Source: Acidimicrobiaceae bacterium (lineage in GTDB: Bacteria > Actinomycetota > Acidimicrobiia > Acidimicrobiales > RAAP-2). From it: a stretch of 39,126 nucleotides of DNA. The stretch is taken from assembly GCA_013044405.1 (NCBI GenBank), contig JABEUR010000151.1, positions 1-39,126 of the forward strand, in the 5' to 3' direction. Position numbers and translations under genes: made by a program. Shown here in pieces: positions 22,532-31,263 of this stretch (position 1 is its first letter; each line of letters begins with the position of its first letter). Below the pieces are notes generated by a model. The model did not search any database. It saw only the letters and a list, made by a program, of their open reading frames with translations, and was not told the DNA's origin.

Positions 22532-23934
22532 CCAGCGGGTTGAGTGCCTAGGGTGACCGTGAGGGTCAAGTGCTTTGAACCGCGAACGATGTGCAGTGAG
22601 ATCACGTCGCCGGGGCGTAGCGAGGAGATGACGCTACTCACGTCTTGAGCCCCGCCGATCCTCGTGTTGTTGATCATGACGATCACGTCGCCTTGCTTAA
22701 CCCCGGCGCTGGCCGCACCGGTTCCGGCGATGACACTCATCACCACTGCGCCCGTGGACACCGTGAAGCCGTACTGGGCTTGTAGCGAAGGGGTCATGGA
22801 CATGATCTCCACACCAATGAAGGCTCCGTGGTTCACCACGCTCTCGCCCGCGGCCAACTTTTTGAGTAGCGACTGAATGGTCGCCACGGGAATCGCGAAA
22901 CCGATGTTCTGCGCGCTGGTGCCGTCAGGCAAGGTCCCGGCCACGGCGGTGTTCATGCCGATGACGTCACCGCTCGAGTCGAGAAGTGGTCCGCCGGAGT
23001 TTCCCGGGTTGATCGCCGCGTCGGTCTGGATCATGTTGTTGAGCGTCTCGGTTGCGTTGGAGGTTCCAGCGGTGACCGTGCGGCCGAGGGCGGAGACGAT
23101 CCCCTGGGTCACCGTCGGGGTTCCGGCGGCGAGTCCCAGGGCGTTGCCAATGGCGACCACGGCGTCACCCACAACCAGGGCGTTGGAGTTGCCAAAGGTC
23201 ACGGCGGGCAGGCCGGAAGCGCCATTGATGCGAATGAGAGCCACGTCGTCCACGGGATTAGTGCCGATCAGCGTCGCGGGTAGGGACTTCGTCGATCCCG
23301 TGCGCGTCACCGTTATCGTTCCCCCACCCACCGCGGCGGCGATCACGTGGTTGTTCGTCACGACCAGACCGTTGGCGGAGATGATCATCCCCGTGCCCTG
23401 ATCCTCGGTTCCCTGACCCTTGACGTCGATCGACACGACTGATGGCGAGACCTTCTGAACCAGTGATGGGATGCTCATGCCGCTCGGGAGCACCGCTCCA
23501 CCTGGGGCGGTGCTGACCGTGCTGACGCTCACGCTGCCACCATTGCTCGACGAGGAGGCGTAGTGGCCCGCGAGACCACCCACCAATGCGGCGATGAGCA
23601 GGAGCGAGAGTCGATTCGACCAGAGACTGCGCGTTTGACGGCGTTGCGACGACAAAGGTGCTTCATCGACGTAACCCGGTGCCAGGGGTGCGAGATGGTC
23701 GGAGGGCGCAACGGGCGAAGACGGTGCCTCGATGGCGCCTACGTTGGCCACCGTGTGCTCTTGTGGGTTCCAGACGTTCGACGGTGGTGCGTCGGCGCTC
23801 TGGGGCTCAGGTGACGACGCTGGGGTGGTCTCTGACGGGGTGAGCTCGCCAGGTACCACGGCGCCGTGTAGCGCCTCGTGAGCGTTCGCATCCACTGGGG
23901 TTGTATCGGAGTCTTCGTAGGGGGTGTCGTTCAC
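22528..23934 (-). CDS. Membrane-anchored HtrA/DegP-like serine protease with PDZ domain
   Basis: A 468-residue S1C protease. A ~105-residue Pro/Ser/Glu-rich cytoplasmic part is followed by one transmembrane helix (~109-126), then a trypsin-like domain with His196 (TNNHVIA), Asp230 (VDDVALIRI) and Ser313 (NPGNSGGPLL), and a C-terminal PDZ domain (~365-465). It would act outside the membrane in envelope protein quality control. The GTG start is supported by TAGCAT ending 6 nt upstream. This layout matches the mycobacterial HtrA/PepD type. Confidence 0.92.
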   Translation of the reverse strand: MNDTPYEDSDTTPVDANAHEALHGAVVPGELTPSETTPASSPEPQSADAPPSNVWNPQEHTVANVGAIEAPSSPVAPSDHLAPLAPGYVDEAPLSSQRRQTRSLWSNRLSLLLIAALVGGLAGHYASSSSNGGSVSVSTVSTAPGGAVLPSGMSIPSLVQKVSPSVVSIDVKGQGTEDQGTGMIISANGLVVTNNHVIAAAVGGGTITVTRTGSTKSLPATLIGTNPVDDVALIRINGASGLPAVTFGNSNALVVGDAVVAIGNALGLAAGTPTVTQGIVSALGRTVTAGTSNATETLNNMIQTDAAINPGNSGGPLLDSSGDVIGMNTAVAGTLPDGTSAQNIGFAIPVATIQSLLKKLAAGESVVNHGAFIGVEIMSMTPSLQAQYGFTVSTGAVVMSVIAGTGAASAGVKQGDVIVMINNTRIGGAQDVSSVISSLRPGDVISLHIVRGSKHLTLTVTLGTQPAG

Positions 23935-23940
23935 ACGTTC

Positions 23941-23946
23941 ATGCTA
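23941..23946 (-). promoter_or_regulatory. -10 box of the HtrA-like gene, leaderless geometry
   Basis: TAGCAT (minus strand) ends 6 nt before GTG 23934. Confidence 0.5.
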
Positions 23947-24006
23947 GGCAATCGATTCTAAATTTCAACTAAATGTGCCAGAAATGTTTGCTCACGGCGA
24001 AGCGAC

Positions 24007-24012
24007 TAGATT
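24007..24012 (+). promoter_or_regulatory. Possible -10 box of the 24022 gene
   Basis: TAGATT ends 9 nt before ATG 24022, which would give a leader of only 2-3 nt. Confidence 0.35.
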
Positions 24013-24021
24013 AGAAACCCT

Positions 24022-25392
24022 ATGTCGCGTCGTATTGAGATCGAAATCACCAGCCTCAGTGGAGAAGTGGCCACCTGGCGCGCTGCCGGAGCGAAACTGC
24101 CTAAAGGAGTGCTCAATGCGGCCCTGGTTCCGGGCGGTGCCGTAGTCGGAAACGTCTATCGCGCCGACGTCGAACAGTACATGGAGGGCATGGAAGTGCT
24201 CTCGGTGATGGCACCCAAGACGGCCTCGCCCCTTGATCCGCATCACGAGCGCATCGAACGTATTCCCAGTGCCAAACAGGGACCTGACGTGGTCGTCACC
24301 TACGCTCCCAAGGGACGCGGAGGATCGCGTCGTGAAGGCGGACGCGACGGAGATCGTGACACTCGCTCACCACGTCGAGAGGGTGGGCCCGGCCGCCGTG
24401 ACGGCAGCGCCAGTCGCCCCGATCGCCCCGATCGCGCCGAACGTTCGGCGCCTCGACGCGACGAATCCGTGAGCAGTTCGGGCGCGGAGTCAACCTCACC
24501 GGAACGAGCCAAACGGCCCTCCGCACGTCCAACAGGCGGACGCGAGCGCCATGGCGCGCCGTCCGCGGAGCGCGGTGCACGTCCGGGACGCCCGGGCCGA
24601 CCAGAGCGTTCGGGTCCGCCAGGACAGCCGCCAATGACCACCACGCATCGCAATGCCCTGTTGGCGACGTTGTCGCCCGAGCAGCTACCAGTCGCCGAGC
24701 AGCTGCTTCGCGGCGGGATGCCGTCGGTTCGAACCGCTGTCGCCGAGCAGAACAAGAACGCCGTCGCGCAGGGTCGTCCCACCATCGACCCCGCGACCAT
24801 CGAGCGCATCGCGGAGGACCTGTTGGGTAAGACCAACGTCGCGCTGTGGAAGGACCGCGCCGCTGGCGCGATCGGTGCGGGCCGCGAACTGCGCTTGCGT
24901 GATCTTCGCGCGGTCGTCACTTCGGCCAAGACCGTGAGCCTCGATGAGGAGGCACGCGCCCAGCTCAAGGAACTTCAAGTCGCCCTCACGGCGCGACTCG
25001 AGCACCTGCGCACGCAGTGGAACGAGCGACTCGAATCGGCAGTGGCCTCAAAGAACGTCACCGAGGCGCTCAGTCTCGTCGCACGTCCCCCGGACATGTC
25101 GACTCGAGTCAGTGCGGACATGGCCGTCAAGGTGGTCGCCGTGGTCTCTGAGGTACTCACCGCCGAACAGGACCCGACACTTTGGAAGCAAGTCGTTGCC
25201 TTGGCGGTCGAAACCTCGATTCGTCGAAACATCAAGCCGACGGGGATCCCCGACGACGAGTCGTGCAAGGCCGTGGCGATTCACAACGCGGGAGCCATAC
25301 CTGAACTGGCCAAGTTGCTCGGGATGCGCGTACCGCCTCCCCCACCGCCGACCCAGGCGCATCGACGAACGGTCACTCGCCGCGCATCGTAA
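24022..25392 (+). CDS. Three-part protein of unknown function with basic disordered linker
   Basis: A 456-residue protein that I do not recognise. Residues 1-95 are probably a small beta-rich domain (PKGVLNAALVPGGAVVGNVY and EQYMEGMEVLSVMAP). Residues ~96-205 are low-complexity, dominated by Arg, Gly, Pro, Ser and Asp, as in nucleic-acid-binding or condensate-forming tails. Residues ~206-440 are helical (for example RLRDLRAVVTSAKTVSLDEE and LRTQWNERLESAVASKNV), and the end has six consecutive prolines. It is expressed from a near-leaderless promoter divergent to the HtrA gene. RNA binding is a guess from composition only. The 3' end overlaps the GNAT gene by 20 bp. Confidence 0.7.
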   Translation: MSRRIEIEITSLSGEVATWRAAGAKLPKGVLNAALVPGGAVVGNVYRADVEQYMEGMEVLSVMAPKTASPLDPHHERIERIPSAKQGPDVVVTYAPKGRGGSRREGGRDGDRDTRSPRREGGPGRRDGSASRPDRPDRAERSAPRRDESVSSSGAESTSPERAKRPSARPTGGRERHGAPSAERGARPGRPGRPERSGPPGQPPMTTTHRNALLATLSPEQLPVAEQLLRGGMPSVRTAVAEQNKNAVAQGRPTIDPATIERIAEDLLGKTNVALWKDRAAGAIGAGRELRLRDLRAVVTSAKTVSLDEEARAQLKELQVALTARLEHLRTQWNERLESAVASKNVTEALSLVARPPDMSTRVSADMAVKVVAVVSEVLTAEQDPTLWKQVVALAVETSIRRNIKPTGIPDDESCKAVAIHNAGAIPELAKLLGMRVPPPPPPTQAHRRTVTRRAS

Positions 25393-25783
25393 TCAGTCTC
25401 GCCTTCCAGGCGAACGATTCGAACAGCGATTTCATTCCCCGATCCCCAGGTAGGACGTGCGCGTCTCGTGGCGGAGTGCTCGTCGCACAAAGGTGGGTAA
25501 CGAGGGCGCGAGCGATTCCTGTGCGTCGGTGTTCACTGCGCACGTAGACCCCTTCAATGATGGCGTCTCGCCACGCGAGAAATCCGACGACCGCGCCATC
25601 CAACTGGGCGACCAGCAGTCCTCGTGAGGCGATGAATTGCTCGAGCACGTCGTTACTGGTGCGCCCAGCGCTCAACTCAGTCAAGAACGCCGTGCCTCCC
25701 CGGTGCGCCTCAAGGGAAGCAATCGCCTCGCACCAGAGGACCACAACGTCACGATTCACGTGCGTCGCGGTCGAGATCTCCAT
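25373..25783 (-). CDS. GNAT-family N-acetyltransferase
   Basis: A 136-residue GNAT domain. The acetyl-CoA-binding motif A is Y80-VRSEHRRTGIARALV (R86-R87-x-G89-I-A91), following the strands LLVAQLDGAVVGFLAW and IIEGVYV. The domain is single and short, and substrate is unknown. The gene lies downstream of the acidic zinc-finger gene in the same orientation (39-bp gap). Confidence 0.78.
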   Translation of the reverse strand: MEISTATHVNRDVVVLWCEAIASLEAHRGGTAFLTELSAGRTSNDVLEQFIASRGLLVAQLDGAVVGFLAWRDAIIEGVYVRSEHRRTGIARALVTHLCATSTPPRDAHVLPGDRGMKSLFESFAWKARLITMRGE

Positions 25784-25822
25784 CAGGTGCTCTCAGGGTT
25801 GACCCGACCCATTGGCCGGTCC

Positions 25823-26266
25823 CTAGACACAGTCACGACAGAGATTCTTGTCCTTGTCAGCCAACTGGCTCGTCTTCTTGAGTAGTCGACACGATGAGCA
25901 TCGGAACTCGTCGTCCTGCTTGGGAAGAATCACCTCTGCCAGTTCGAGCGTGGGGTCAACCTCGCCCACGACCTCGTCGTCGTCTTCTGGTGTGGACGTA
26001 CGACGAATGGTCTCGGCGAGTACCTCATCGAGGGCTAACTCAATGTCCGCGTCGTCGACGATGTCGTCGTCCTCGACCACCACCACTTCGGGGACGATCT
26101 CTTCGCCCTCGATGTCCTCGACGTCGTCGACCTCGACCTCGTCGTCGACTTCCACGTCCTCGTCAACGACGTCTTCGAGGTCCTCTTCGCCGACAATTTC
26201 CTCATCGAAGCCGTCCGCGAGCTCGTCCTCGTCGAACGTCTCGTCTGTTTCGTTGTCACTAACCAT
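25823..26266 (-). CDS. Acidic DUF4193-like protein with C-terminal zinc finger
   Basis: A 147-residue protein whose first ~100 residues are dominated by Asp, Glu and Val, followed by a C-terminal LPKQDDEFRCSSCRLL and LCRDCV. That end matches the actinobacterial DUF4193 family (Rv2699c type) in its KQ-DEF-C-x2-C ... C-x2-C zinc finger. The acidic part is longer than usual. Function of the family is unknown. ATG 26266 is preceded by AGAGG at 5 nt; TACACT (26291-26296) is a possible -10. Confidence 0.78.
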   Translation of the reverse strand: MVSDNETDETFDEDELADGFDEEIVGEEDLEDVVDEDVEVDDEVEVDDVEDIEGEEIVPEVVVVEDDDIVDDADIELALDEVLAETIRRTSTPEDDDEVVGEVDPTLELAEVILPKQDDEFRCSSCRLLKKTSQLADKDKNLCRDCV

Positions 26267-26352
26267 AAAGTCCTCTTCTGTAGCGCTGGAAGTGTAGAGC
26301 CTTTTTGACAAGTGATGACGCTATTTAGGTTTAAAATTGGCTAAAACCGCAT

Positions 26353-27963
26353 TTATTCCCTATTTTGGCGATTCCGCTCGGCCGTTCTCTCCGCTTCGAG
26401 CCGTTCCAGGTCGATATCGGAGTAGTCGACGTAGGTCATGGCATCAGCAATTGCCCCGTGACCTGCGACATCGCGAATCTGACGAGCCATCTCTTGGGCG
26501 ACGCGTCGATAACTCGGGTGGCCCTGCGGGCCCGAACGGAGCTCGATCAAGTGCATTGCCTCGCGAGCGTTCATCTGCATCACGTAACGGATGCGAAATG
26601 CCAGGGCGACGACGTACTGGGCCTGATTGGGGAATTCGTCGACCAGATCGTGGTGCAAGTCGGCGGATCGCTCCAGCGACTCAACGTAGCGACTCTCCAG
26701 GCCCGCCTCGCGTACCAGTTCGGGAACGTCGTACCCGAGATCGACATCGAGGGGCTGCCATTCGATGGTGAGCATCCGATGGCGCTGCAGGTCGCGGAAT
26801 GCCCCGTAGTCGGTCACCAACTCGAAGCGGTACTGCGTACTCTCAAACGCCCGTGAGGGGCGGTGGCGCCGGTTCAGGCGCTCTCCGACGTAGGTCTGGA
26901 TCAGCGAGTGCTTCGAGGAGGAATCGAGTTCGCGAACTCGCGATTCGACTTCGTCGCTCGTCATCGCCGAATTGGCGAACACGATCGCCTCGAGGACTCG
27001 ATCTTCCCCGTGCGGGTCGAAGTCGACGAGTCGAACCTGCTCTTGGGCAATCGGATCGCGTTGAGCGGTCCACAACTCACCAATCAGCCTTTGCGTATCG
27101 ACCTTGGTGGCGGCGAGATAGTGAGTCCACGCTCCCCCACGCTCTGGGACGTTCAGACGTTTGAGAAAGGATGGGATCACCTTGACCAGTTCGTCGTACA
27201 TCAGCTCGGCGTAGGAGCGTACTTCGGGCAGCGGATGGGCACGCATCCGAAGCAGCAGAGCCTCGTAGGCCTGTCCCGATGCGTAGATGCCCAGGTTGGA
27301 CAAGGCACTGGCGGGCAGGAGTCCACGAACGGCGTCGAGGGCCTTGGCCCGGATCGCCTGACGGTAGACAAAGTCGGTGTCTTCGGGCGTCTTGGGGAAC
27401 TTCTTGGAGAGAAACTCGGTCAACTGGGGCAGCAGTTCGGCGTAGGTGTCGAACATTCGGTCCATCTCACCGATGTAGCGCGCTCCGAAGCGCGATTCGA
27501 GAAGGTCGTGGTCACGATAGAAGCGGTAATGGCCGTTCGCCAATCGGCGGTCGTAGCCCAGATACCGAGTGGACTGCTCGAGATAACTCATCAGGCGACC
27601 CCACTCGACAACCTTGGTCAAGACGTTGCTCGCCTGTTCGCAGGCGAGGTGCACTCCGCCCAATTGGGCCACCGAGTCGTCGCCGTACTCATAGAAGATC
27701 TTCTGATAGAGATCATCGGCACGACCCAGACCAACGGTCGCGTCGATGCTCGCGTCCCCGGTCAAATCGAGGTCCCCGACGAACTCATCGAGGAAGAGTC
27801 GTCGAAGACTCTTGGACGATCGTGAGTATCGCGCGAACAGCGCACCCTTGACCACTTCGGGCAGGTTCACCAGAGCGAAGACGGGACCCTCGAGATTGGT
27901 GAAGTACCGACGCAGGATCGCCACCTCGGCCTCCGTGAACTCTTCGGCGACGTAAGGGTGCAT
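26353..27963 (-). CDS. Tandem-domain ThyX-like protein (FAD-dependent thymidylate synthase family)
   Basis: A 536-residue protein, about twice the length of ThyX, made of two ThyX-like units. The first (~40-265) keeps the nucleotide-binding end of the motif, E129-Q-S131-T-R133-Y134, but has W-G-R where RHR is expected. The second (~320-520) has R394-H-R396 but lacks ExSxRY; it also has NRRHRPSRAFE at ~364 and the C-terminal LRSGPQGHPSYRRVAQE. Classic ThyX uses both parts in one motif to bind FAD and dUMP. It could be a monomer that rebuilds one site from two halves, or an enzyme with a new role. TAATCT lies 9 nt upstream. Downstream of helY. Confidence 0.8.
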   Translation of the reverse strand: MHPYVAEEFTEAEVAILRRYFTNLEGPVFALVNLPEVVKGALFARYSRSSKSLRRLFLDEFVGDLDLTGDASIDATVGLGRADDLYQKIFYEYGDDSVAQLGGVHLACEQASNVLTKVVEWGRLMSYLEQSTRYLGYDRRLANGHYRFYRDHDLLESRFGARYIGEMDRMFDTYAELLPQLTEFLSKKFPKTPEDTDFVYRQAIRAKALDAVRGLLPASALSNLGIYASGQAYEALLLRMRAHPLPEVRSYAELMYDELVKVIPSFLKRLNVPERGGAWTHYLAATKVDTQRLIGELWTAQRDPIAQEQVRLVDFDPHGEDRVLEAIVFANSAMTSDEVESRVRELDSSSKHSLIQTYVGERLNRRHRPSRAFESTQYRFELVTDYGAFRDLQRHRMLTIEWQPLDVDLGYDVPELVREAGLESRYVESLERSADLHHDLVDEFPNQAQYVVALAFRIRYVMQMNAREAMHLIELRSGPQGHPSYRRVAQEMARQIRDVAGHGAIADAMTYVDYSDIDLERLEAERTAERNRQNRE

Positions 27964-27972
27964 GGAGTTACG

Positions 27973-27978
27973 AGATTA
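27973..27978 (-). promoter_or_regulatory. Possible -10 box of the ThyX-like gene
   Basis: TAATCT (minus strand) ends 9 nt before ATG 27963 in the 24-bp gap after helY. Confidence 0.35.
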
Positions 27979-27987
27979 GAGGCGAAA

Positions 27988-30114
27988 TCACGCTGGGGGG
28001 TGGACGCTGGAGGCACCCGCCACAACACTGCGAATCAGCGAGTCTCGGGCCCGGGCCGCGACCTCGGCGACTCCGCTCGAGGCGTCCATTCGGGCGAGCT
28101 GCTCGCACAGGTCAGCAACCTGCTTGGTGTTTCGAACGAAGTCCCCGGGCGACGTCTGGCCGATCTCGACGTCGGCGAGGTCCAGCACGGTCCCGAGCGA
28201 TGCCCCCCTCGCCCACGCGGCAATCGTCGTAGCGAACTTCGCGTCGGGCTCTTTGGCGTGAGGGACCTTGTAGCGATCCTCGATCTCACGAACGTTCGCG
28301 GCGATGACCATGATCTCGGCGGTGCGCTCGTTCATGTTGCCGCGACGTTCCTGACCCAGACGGTCGTTGAGCGAGCGCTTCTTCGTCGTCACCTGCTTGG
28401 CAACGTTCTGTGCACGCGATGCACGTTTGGACTCATAGACGAAACTCGAGAGCAGGCCGGCGAGTTGGGCGGGCTCGAGGTCTTCAAAGACACCCGCCGT
28501 GATCGACTCGGCGATCAGCAGGTCGCACTCGTGATAGATCGAGCGAAGCAGTTGGCCCTGGGCGTTGAGTCGCCAACCTTCGGCGTATCCGAGTTCTTCG
28601 AGGACGTGGTGACGGGCCAACATCTGATCGCCCAGCGGGCGTTTGGCACCAGTGGGTCGATGGTCCGTTTCGAACTGGGCGTACGAGCGTTGGACCACTT
28701 CGAGAGCGGTTGCGAACTCGAAGTGGTTAATCAGGTTGGCGGTGAAGTTGTAGGTCGGTCGAAACGACGAATGCAGGTCCGAAGGAGGTGCCAGGGCTAC
28801 TCGCGCGACGTCGTGCAGGGCGATCTCATTGGCGAAGCAGACAATGGCGTGACCCTCGTCGTCGAGCCCACGCCTGCCCGCGCGACCGGTCATCTGGGAA
28901 AACTCACCACTGGTGAGAAACTTTCGTCCGGCGTCGGAGTACTTGGAGAACTTCTCCAGGGCCACGGAACGCGCCGGCATGTTGACGCCGAGCGCCAGGG
29001 TCTCCGTGGCAAAGACGACCGCGAGAAGATTGCGTTCGAAGCAGACCTCGACGATCTCACGAAAGGCCGGGACCATTCCCGCATGGTGCATGGCCAGACC
29101 CCGGCGAATGGAGTCGATGAAGTCGGCGTATTCCAGCGCTTTGAGATCGTCGTCAGTGAACTCACTGAGGCGTGCTTGAGCCAGGGCGTCGATCTCGAGG
29201 CGCTGCTCTGCGGTGGTGAATCGAAGTCCGTCGCGGCGACATTGGTGCACCGCATCATCACAGGCCGAGCGCGAGAAGATGAAGACAATGACGGGCAGTA
29301 GATCCTCGCGTTCGAGCGCGAGCAGCAGCTCGCTTCGTCGCGGGGAGCGAAAGGGCGGCGGGGGTGCGCTGGTCTTGGGCCCCTTCCACTTCGGACCGGG
29401 ACGGAAGCGTCGGGTCGCCTTCATCAGGTTGTCGATTCGTCGCCCTTCATCGGAAAGACGTGGTCCGTCGAGCAGATCGACGACCTCGGCCGCGGTCTGA
29501 CCGCGTCGTACCACCGCCAAGTGGTTGTGGAGCTGAATCGGGCGCGTCTTTTCAATGATCACCGAAGTCGGACCACGGACCTCGCTGAACCACTCTCCGA
29601 CGAAGCTCGCGTTGCCGATCGTCGCCGACAGGGCTACGAAGCGAACGGCCGAGGGAGTCAGAATGATGACCTCCTCCCAGACGCCGCCGCGAAACGGATC
29701 CTGGAGGTAGTGGACTTCGTCCAGCACCACAAGGCCGAGCTCGCGAAGTTGGTCGGATTCGGTCAACAACATGTTCCTCAGCACCTCGGTGGTCATCACG
29801 ATGACGTCACCAGTTCGATTGATCGAGGTGTCTCCCGTGAGCAGTCCTACCCGCCGATCGCCGTAGAGCGCGCGAAGTTCGTTGAACTTCTGATTGGAGA
29901 GAGCCTTCAGCGGTGTGGTGTAGAAGGCGCGCTCGCCTCGTTCGAGGGTGCGACCGATGGCGTAGTTGGCGATCAGTGTCTTACCCGAACCGGTCGGGGC
30001 GCTCACGAGAACGTTCACGTGCTCGTCGATTGCTTCGATGGCCTCTTTCTGGAACTCATCAAGTCCGAAGCCAAGGGCGTTGGTAAATCGACTCCGGTAG
30101 TCGCTGGTGCTCAC
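27988..30114 (-). CDS. helY: Ski2/Mtr4-like DEAD/DEAH-box RNA helicase, HelY
   Basis: A 708-residue superfamily-2 helicase. The Walker A is APTGSGKT (39-46), the DEVH box is at 132-135 in VVLDEVHYLQDP, and motif III is ALSATIGN. QMTGRAGRRGLD follows later and identifies the Ski2-like group. Such enzymes probably unwind structured RNA for decay. HelY directly follows tatC in mycobacteria, as here. The protein is shorter than mycobacterial HelY (about 900 residues), mainly by a smaller C-terminal part. It starts with GTG at a 4-bp overlap with tatC. Confidence 0.93.
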   Translation of the reverse strand: MSTSDYRSRFTNALGFGLDEFQKEAIEAIDEHVNVLVSAPTGSGKTLIANYAIGRTLERGERAFYTTPLKALSNQKFNELRALYGDRRVGLLTGDTSINRTGDVIVMTTEVLRNMLLTESDQLRELGLVVLDEVHYLQDPFRGGVWEEVIILTPSAVRFVALSATIGNASFVGEWFSEVRGPTSVIIEKTRPIQLHNHLAVVRRGQTAAEVVDLLDGPRLSDEGRRIDNLMKATRRFRPGPKWKGPKTSAPPPPFRSPRRSELLLALEREDLLPVIVFIFSRSACDDAVHQCRRDGLRFTTAEQRLEIDALAQARLSEFTDDDLKALEYADFIDSIRRGLAMHHAGMVPAFREIVEVCFERNLLAVVFATETLALGVNMPARSVALEKFSKYSDAGRKFLTSGEFSQMTGRAGRRGLDDEGHAIVCFANEIALHDVARVALAPPSDLHSSFRPTYNFTANLINHFEFATALEVVQRSYAQFETDHRPTGAKRPLGDQMLARHHVLEELGYAEGWRLNAQGQLLRSIYHECDLLIAESITAGVFEDLEPAQLAGLLSSFVYESKRASRAQNVAKQVTTKKRSLNDRLGQERRGNMNERTAEIMVIAANVREIEDRYKVPHAKEPDAKFATTIAAWARGASLGTVLDLADVEIGQTSPGDFVRNTKQVADLCEQLARMDASSGVAEVAARARDSLIRSVVAGASSVHPPA

Positions 30115-30839
30115 CGACGCATCAACTTGCCAATACCGATGGCGAGGAAGTAGAAGGCCGTCAGCGGCACGGCCATAGCCATCATCGACAGTGGATCCCC
30201 ACTCGGTGTCAGTACCGCGGCGGCAACGGTGATCGCGATCACGGCGTAACGCCAGGAGTGAAGCAGCTGAGCGGGACTGACCAGTCCCGCTAGTTCAATC
30301 GCCACCAGCACCACCGGGAACTCGAAGGTGATCCCGAAGATGAACATCATGAGCAAGAAGAGCGTCAAGTACTGATTGGGGTTGTAGAAGGTCACGAGCG
30401 AGTGACCACCGATCGACTCGAGGAACGCGATGGCGTGGCCGAAGCTGAAGTACGCCACCGTGACGCCACCGGCGAAGAAGAGGATGGAACTCGATACGAA
30501 GGGAATCGCGTAGCGACGTTCCTTGGCCTTGAGTCCGGGGGTGATGAAGCGCCACACCTGCCAAAACAGCACCGGTGAGGAGAGGAGGAGCCCTCCGAAG
30601 AGCCCAATCTTGATTCGTAACGTCAGACCGTCGAGTGGATTGGTGACGAGGAACTTGCAGTTCTTCGGAGTCGCGGCGCAGTAGGGACCTTGAAGCACGT
30701 GCAGGATCTGGGGGTAGAAGATGAACGAGACGACCCCCATGATCAGCACGGTCGCCGATGAGATGAGGAAGCGTTGCCTCGCCTCGGCGAGATGTTGGGC
30801 AAGTGTCATGCCTTCGGCGGCTTTTCTGAATCTCGACAT
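30111..30839 (-). CDS. tatC: Sec-independent protein translocase TatC
   Basis: A 242-residue protein with six hydrophobic helices. The N-terminal cytoplasmic part EGMTLAQHLAEARQRFLIS corresponds to the conserved HLxELRxR segment that binds the twin-arginine signal, with A for L/R at some positions. TatC is the receptor for folded twin-arginine proteins. tatA/B is 7 bp upstream and helY overlaps by 4 bp. Confidence 0.95.
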   Translation of the reverse strand: MSRFRKAAEGMTLAQHLAEARQRFLISSATVLIMGVVSFIFYPQILHVLQGPYCAATPKNCKFLVTNPLDGLTLRIKIGLFGGLLLSSPVLFWQVWRFITPGLKAKERRYAIPFVSSSILFFAGGVTVAYFSFGHAIAFLESIGGHSLVTFYNPNQYLTLFLLMMFIFGITFEFPVVLVAIELAGLVSPAQLLHSWRYAVIAITVAAAVLTPSGDPLSMMAMAVPLTAFYFLAIGIGKLMRR

Positions 30840-30846
30840 GATGGGC

Positions 30847-31242
30847 CTAGTTCAGCGACGGATCTGGTGGTGTTGGCAAATCCTCGACTGGTCTGACTCT
30901 CGGAGTGACTCGCGGGCTGATCAATGGCGCGCTGGTGACTTCAGACTCGGGTTCCTCCACATGGTTGTTGAGCGCAGTTTCGCTTGCCTCATTGGCCTCG
31001 ACCCGATCGGCCAACTGGTTGAGCAGATTGACCGGACTACGCGCCAAGCGCGCGATGTCTCCCGTACTGGGCAGGTCCGGGATGGCACTACGCACCTCAG
31101 ATTCAACCTTCTCCTGGAGACGCTTGAGGGCCCGCCAACTCGATCCGAGTTTGTTGGCCACCTCTGGAAGCTTGTCCGGGCCCAACAAGAGCAGTACCAC
31201 GGCCACCACCACCATGATCTTGATGGGACTCAGACTCAGCAC
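30847..31242 (-). CDS. tatA/B: Sec-independent translocase subunit TatA/TatB
   Basis: A 131-residue protein with one N-terminal helix (PIKIMVVVAVVLLLLG), the LGPDKLPEV hinge, an amphipathic helix, and a long acidic, Pro-rich tail. The G-P after the helix and the length point to the TatB form; the tatC-adjacent position matches mycobacterial tatA, so the exact paralogue is left open. It oligomerises with TatC for transport of folded proteins. GTG 31242 is chosen over TTG 31245 because TACAAT ends exactly 6 nt before it. Confidence 0.85.
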   Translation of the reverse strand: MLSLSPIKIMVVVAVVLLLLGPDKLPEVANKLGSSWRALKRLQEKVESEVRSAIPDLPSTGDIARLARSPVNLLNQLADRVEANEASETALNNHVEEPESEVTSAPLISPRVTPRVRPVEDLPTPPDPSLN

Positions 31243-31248
31243 CAACCC

Positions 31249-31254
31249 ATTGTA
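31249..31254 (-). promoter_or_regulatory. -10 box of tatA/B, leaderless geometry
   Basis: TACAAT on the minus strand ends 6 nt before GTG 31242, inside the 21-bp gap after lepB. Confidence 0.5.
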
Positions 31255-31263
31255 GGTCTGGAG

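Noticed and set aside
25848-26297. Serine-rich plus-strand frame
   Set aside because: Composition follows from the Asp/Glu codons of the DUF4193-like gene on the other strand.
27958-29301. 447-residue plus-strand frame
   Set aside because: Shadow of helY on the other strand; no recognisable domains, while HelY has all helicase motifs.
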